From positions 1-7,387 of the forward strand of contig JAHBAN010000133.1 in the NCBI GenBank assembly GCA_018500075.1: a DNA stretch of 7,387 nt. Reading direction: 5' to 3'. Position 1 is the first letter of the stretch. Every line of letters begins with the position of its first letter. Under the pieces are notes generated by a model. The model searched no databases, had not been told where the DNA came from, and saw only the letters and a program-made list of their open reading frames with translations. Positions 6,060 to 7,387 of the stretch are shown piece after piece. The stretch comes from Flavobacteriia bacterium. GTDB lineage: Bacteria > Bacteroidota > Bacteroidia > Flavobacteriales > Flavobacteriaceae. The position numbers and the translations under genes were made by a program.

Positions 6060-7387
6060 ATGGCCGATACGAGTTTAAAACAGGTGGTAAACGCCATTTG
6101 CGAACTGGAGCTGGCGCGCTGGGTGGGCCGTGTCAGCGGCGTTGAAAACGGCCTGATCGAGGTAAAGGGCCTTCAGGCCTATGCCGGCCACGGTGATCAG
6201 GTTGAAATCACAACACGAGACGGCACCCTGATTGTCGGAGAAGTGCTTAAACTTTTAGAAGATAAAATGATCGTCCTCCCCGAATCCGCGCCCGAGGGGA
6301 TCGCTCTGGCAGATCGGGTGGTGCTGGCCAAAGCCGCCACAATTGCCCCCAGCGAGGCGTGGATCGGGCGGGTGATCGATCCGATGGGCCGCCCCCTTGA
6401 CGGGCGTGCACTCGCCAAAGGAGACCGCGACCAACCGATCAAGGCCAGCCCGATTGCCCCCGCAGAGCGCACCCTTCTCGGGGCGCGCCTCGAGACAGGC
6501 ATGACCGCCTTCAACACCGTCCTGCCAATCGTCAAAGGCCAGCGCATCGGGCTTTTTGCCGGGTCTGGCGTTGGCAAATCCAGCCTCTTGGGCCACTTCG
6601 CGAAAGAGGTCGAGGCCGATGTCGTGGTCTTGGCGCTGATCGGCGAGCGCGGGCGCGAGCTGGCCGAGTTTGTTCAGAATATTCTTGGCCCCAAAGGGCT
6701 TGCCAGAACAGTGATCATCACGGCCACATCCGATCAGTCCGCCCTGCTGCGCCGCCGCTGCGCCTGGACCGCTATGGCCGTCGCCGAATATTTTCGAGAT
6801 CAGGGCAAACACGTCCTGCTCCTCGCTGACTCCCTCACGCGCTTTGCCGAGGCCCATCGCGAAGTCGCGGTCGCAACAGGCGAGTTGCCCACAATGCGCG
6901 GCTACCCGCCCTCCTTGTCCCACCAGCTGATGAGTCTCTGCGAGCGTGCCGGCCCCGGACGAACACCGGAGGGCGCAATCACTGCGATCTTTTCGGTCTT
7001 GGTGGCCGGCTCCGATATGGACGAGCCGGTCGCCGATATCTTGCGGGGCGTGCTCGATGGCCATACCGTTCTGGACCGTGCGATTGCCGAACGTGGCCGC
7101 TACCCCGCCATCAATCTCTTGCGCTCCATATCCCGCAGCCTGCCCCGCGCCGCCGACGCGCCAGAAAACGACCTGATCGAACAGGTGCGCTATATGTTGA
7201 GCCTCTATGAGAAATCCGAGGTGATGATTGATGCAGGGCTGTATGAGCCGGGGCGCAACTTGAAACTGGATGAGGCGATTGCGGTCTGGCCCGAACTGGA
7301 CGCCTTCCTCGCCAAAACCGAAACCCACGGGCTTCATCAAAGCTTTGACAAGCTGCGCTTGATTCTGCCTGTCTCTTATACACATCT
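6060..7387 (+). CDS. fliI: FliI, flagellum-specific export ATPase (3' end missing, adapter-fused)
   Basis: FliI is the hexameric ATPase that energises and prepares substrates for the flagellar type III exporter, related to F1 beta subunits. The ATG at 6060 follows GGAG by 6 nt. About 436 genomic codons are visible, close to the full family length (about 440-457). Seen in order: an N-terminal beta-barrel domain (residues 1-90), the segment IGRVIDPMGRPLDG (about 102-115), Walker A AGSGVGKSS (167-175, Lys173), catalytic Glu196 in GERGRE (195-200), Walker B LLLADSLTRF with Asp257, then RGYPPSLSHQLMSLCERAGP and the C-terminal helical domain ending near DKLRLIL. No stop is reached. Bases 7369-7387 are adapter sequence, so the last apparent residues (P-V-S-Y-T-H) are not real and the true C-terminus is lost. 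It is transcribed away from the flgB operon. Confidence 0.96.
   Translation, partial: MADTSLKQVVNAICELELARWVGRVSGVENGLIEVKGLQAYAGHGDQVEITTRDGTLIVGEVLKLLEDKMIVLPESAPEGIALADRVVLAKAATIAPSEAWIGRVIDPMGRPLDGRALAKGDRDQPIKASPIAPAERTLLGARLETGMTAFNTVLPIVKGQRIGLFAGSGVGKSSLLGHFAKEVEADVVVLALIGERGRELAEFVQNILGPKGLARTVIITATSDQSALLRRRCAWTAMAVAEYFRDQGKHVLLLADSLTRFAEAHREVAVATGELPTMRGYPPSLSHQLMSLCERAGPGRTPEGAITAIFSVLVAGSDMDEPVADILRGVLDGHTVLDRAIAERGRYPAINLLRSISRSLPRAADAPENDLIEQVRYMLSLYEKSEVMIDAGLYEPGRNLKLDEAIAVWPELDAFLAKTETHGLHQSFDKLRLILPVSYTH
7369..7387 (+). other. Nextera/Tn5 mosaic-end sequencing adapter (artefact)
   Basis: The last 19 bases, CTGTCTCTTATACACATCT, are identical to the reverse complement of the Tn5 mosaic end used in Nextera library preparation. 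They interrupt the fliI frame before its stop, so genomic sequence ends at about 7368. Translation of this adapter gives the familiar contaminant strings VSYTH (forward) and MCIRDR or YKRQ (reverse) seen in assembled proteins. Confidence 0.97.

Noticed and set aside
7111..7383. - strand frame of 90 codons beginning MYKRQ
   Set aside because: Also starts in the adapter and is antisense to fliI.
6255..7385. Long - strand reading frame (376 codons) opposite fliI, beginning MCIRDR
   Set aside because: Its start lies in the Nextera adapter, it is antisense to a clear FliI, and no family features are visible; it is open only because of G/C-rich codon use.

Overview
This window is a block of flagellar genes. 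It most likely comes from an alphaproteobacterium of the order Rhodobacterales (roseobacter/Rhodobacter group). That placement is an inference from three things: the order flgB-flgC-fliE-fliQ-flgF-flgG-flgA-flgH-fliL facing away from fliI, the short FlgA, and the general protein sequence style. No 16S or other taxonomic marker is present.

Layout. (1) Positions 1-1401, + strand: the 3' part of flhB, the switch protein of the flagellar export gate, whose 5' end is cut by the window. It overlaps a small coiled-coil protein gene that I think may supply FliJ function. (2) Positions 1407-5971, - strand: a compact nine-gene operon read from right to left. It encodes flgB and flgC (proximal rod), fliE (MS-ring/rod junction), fliQ (export gate), flgF and flgG (proximal and distal rod), flgA (P-ring assembly chaperone), flgH (L-ring lipoprotein) and a FliL-family membrane protein. 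Gaps are 2-30 nt, and flgG and flgA overlap as TAATG. (3) Positions 5972-6059: an 88-nt divergent control region, the only real intergenic space. It holds a near-match to the CtrA binding pattern and an inverted repeat. (4) Position 6060 to the end, + strand: fliI, the export ATPase, which lacks a stop codon because the last 19 bases are an exact Nextera/Tn5 mosaic-end sequencing adapter rather than genome sequence.

Together these genes build the rod, part of the ring system and part of the type III export machine (FlhB and FliQ in the membrane gate, FliI as ATPase). FlgH, FlgA and the rod proteins are exported or secreted; FliL sits in the inner membrane near the stator. Missing from the window, and presumably encoded elsewhere, are flgI, fliF, fliG/M/N, fliH, fliP, fliR, flhA, hook and filament genes.

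I see no previously undescribed system here. The points worth a second look are the NPEH variant of the FlhB self-cleavage site, the FliJ-like candidate beside flhB, the possible CtrA box, and the adapter at the right end. No gene-free stretch longer than 88 nt exists.
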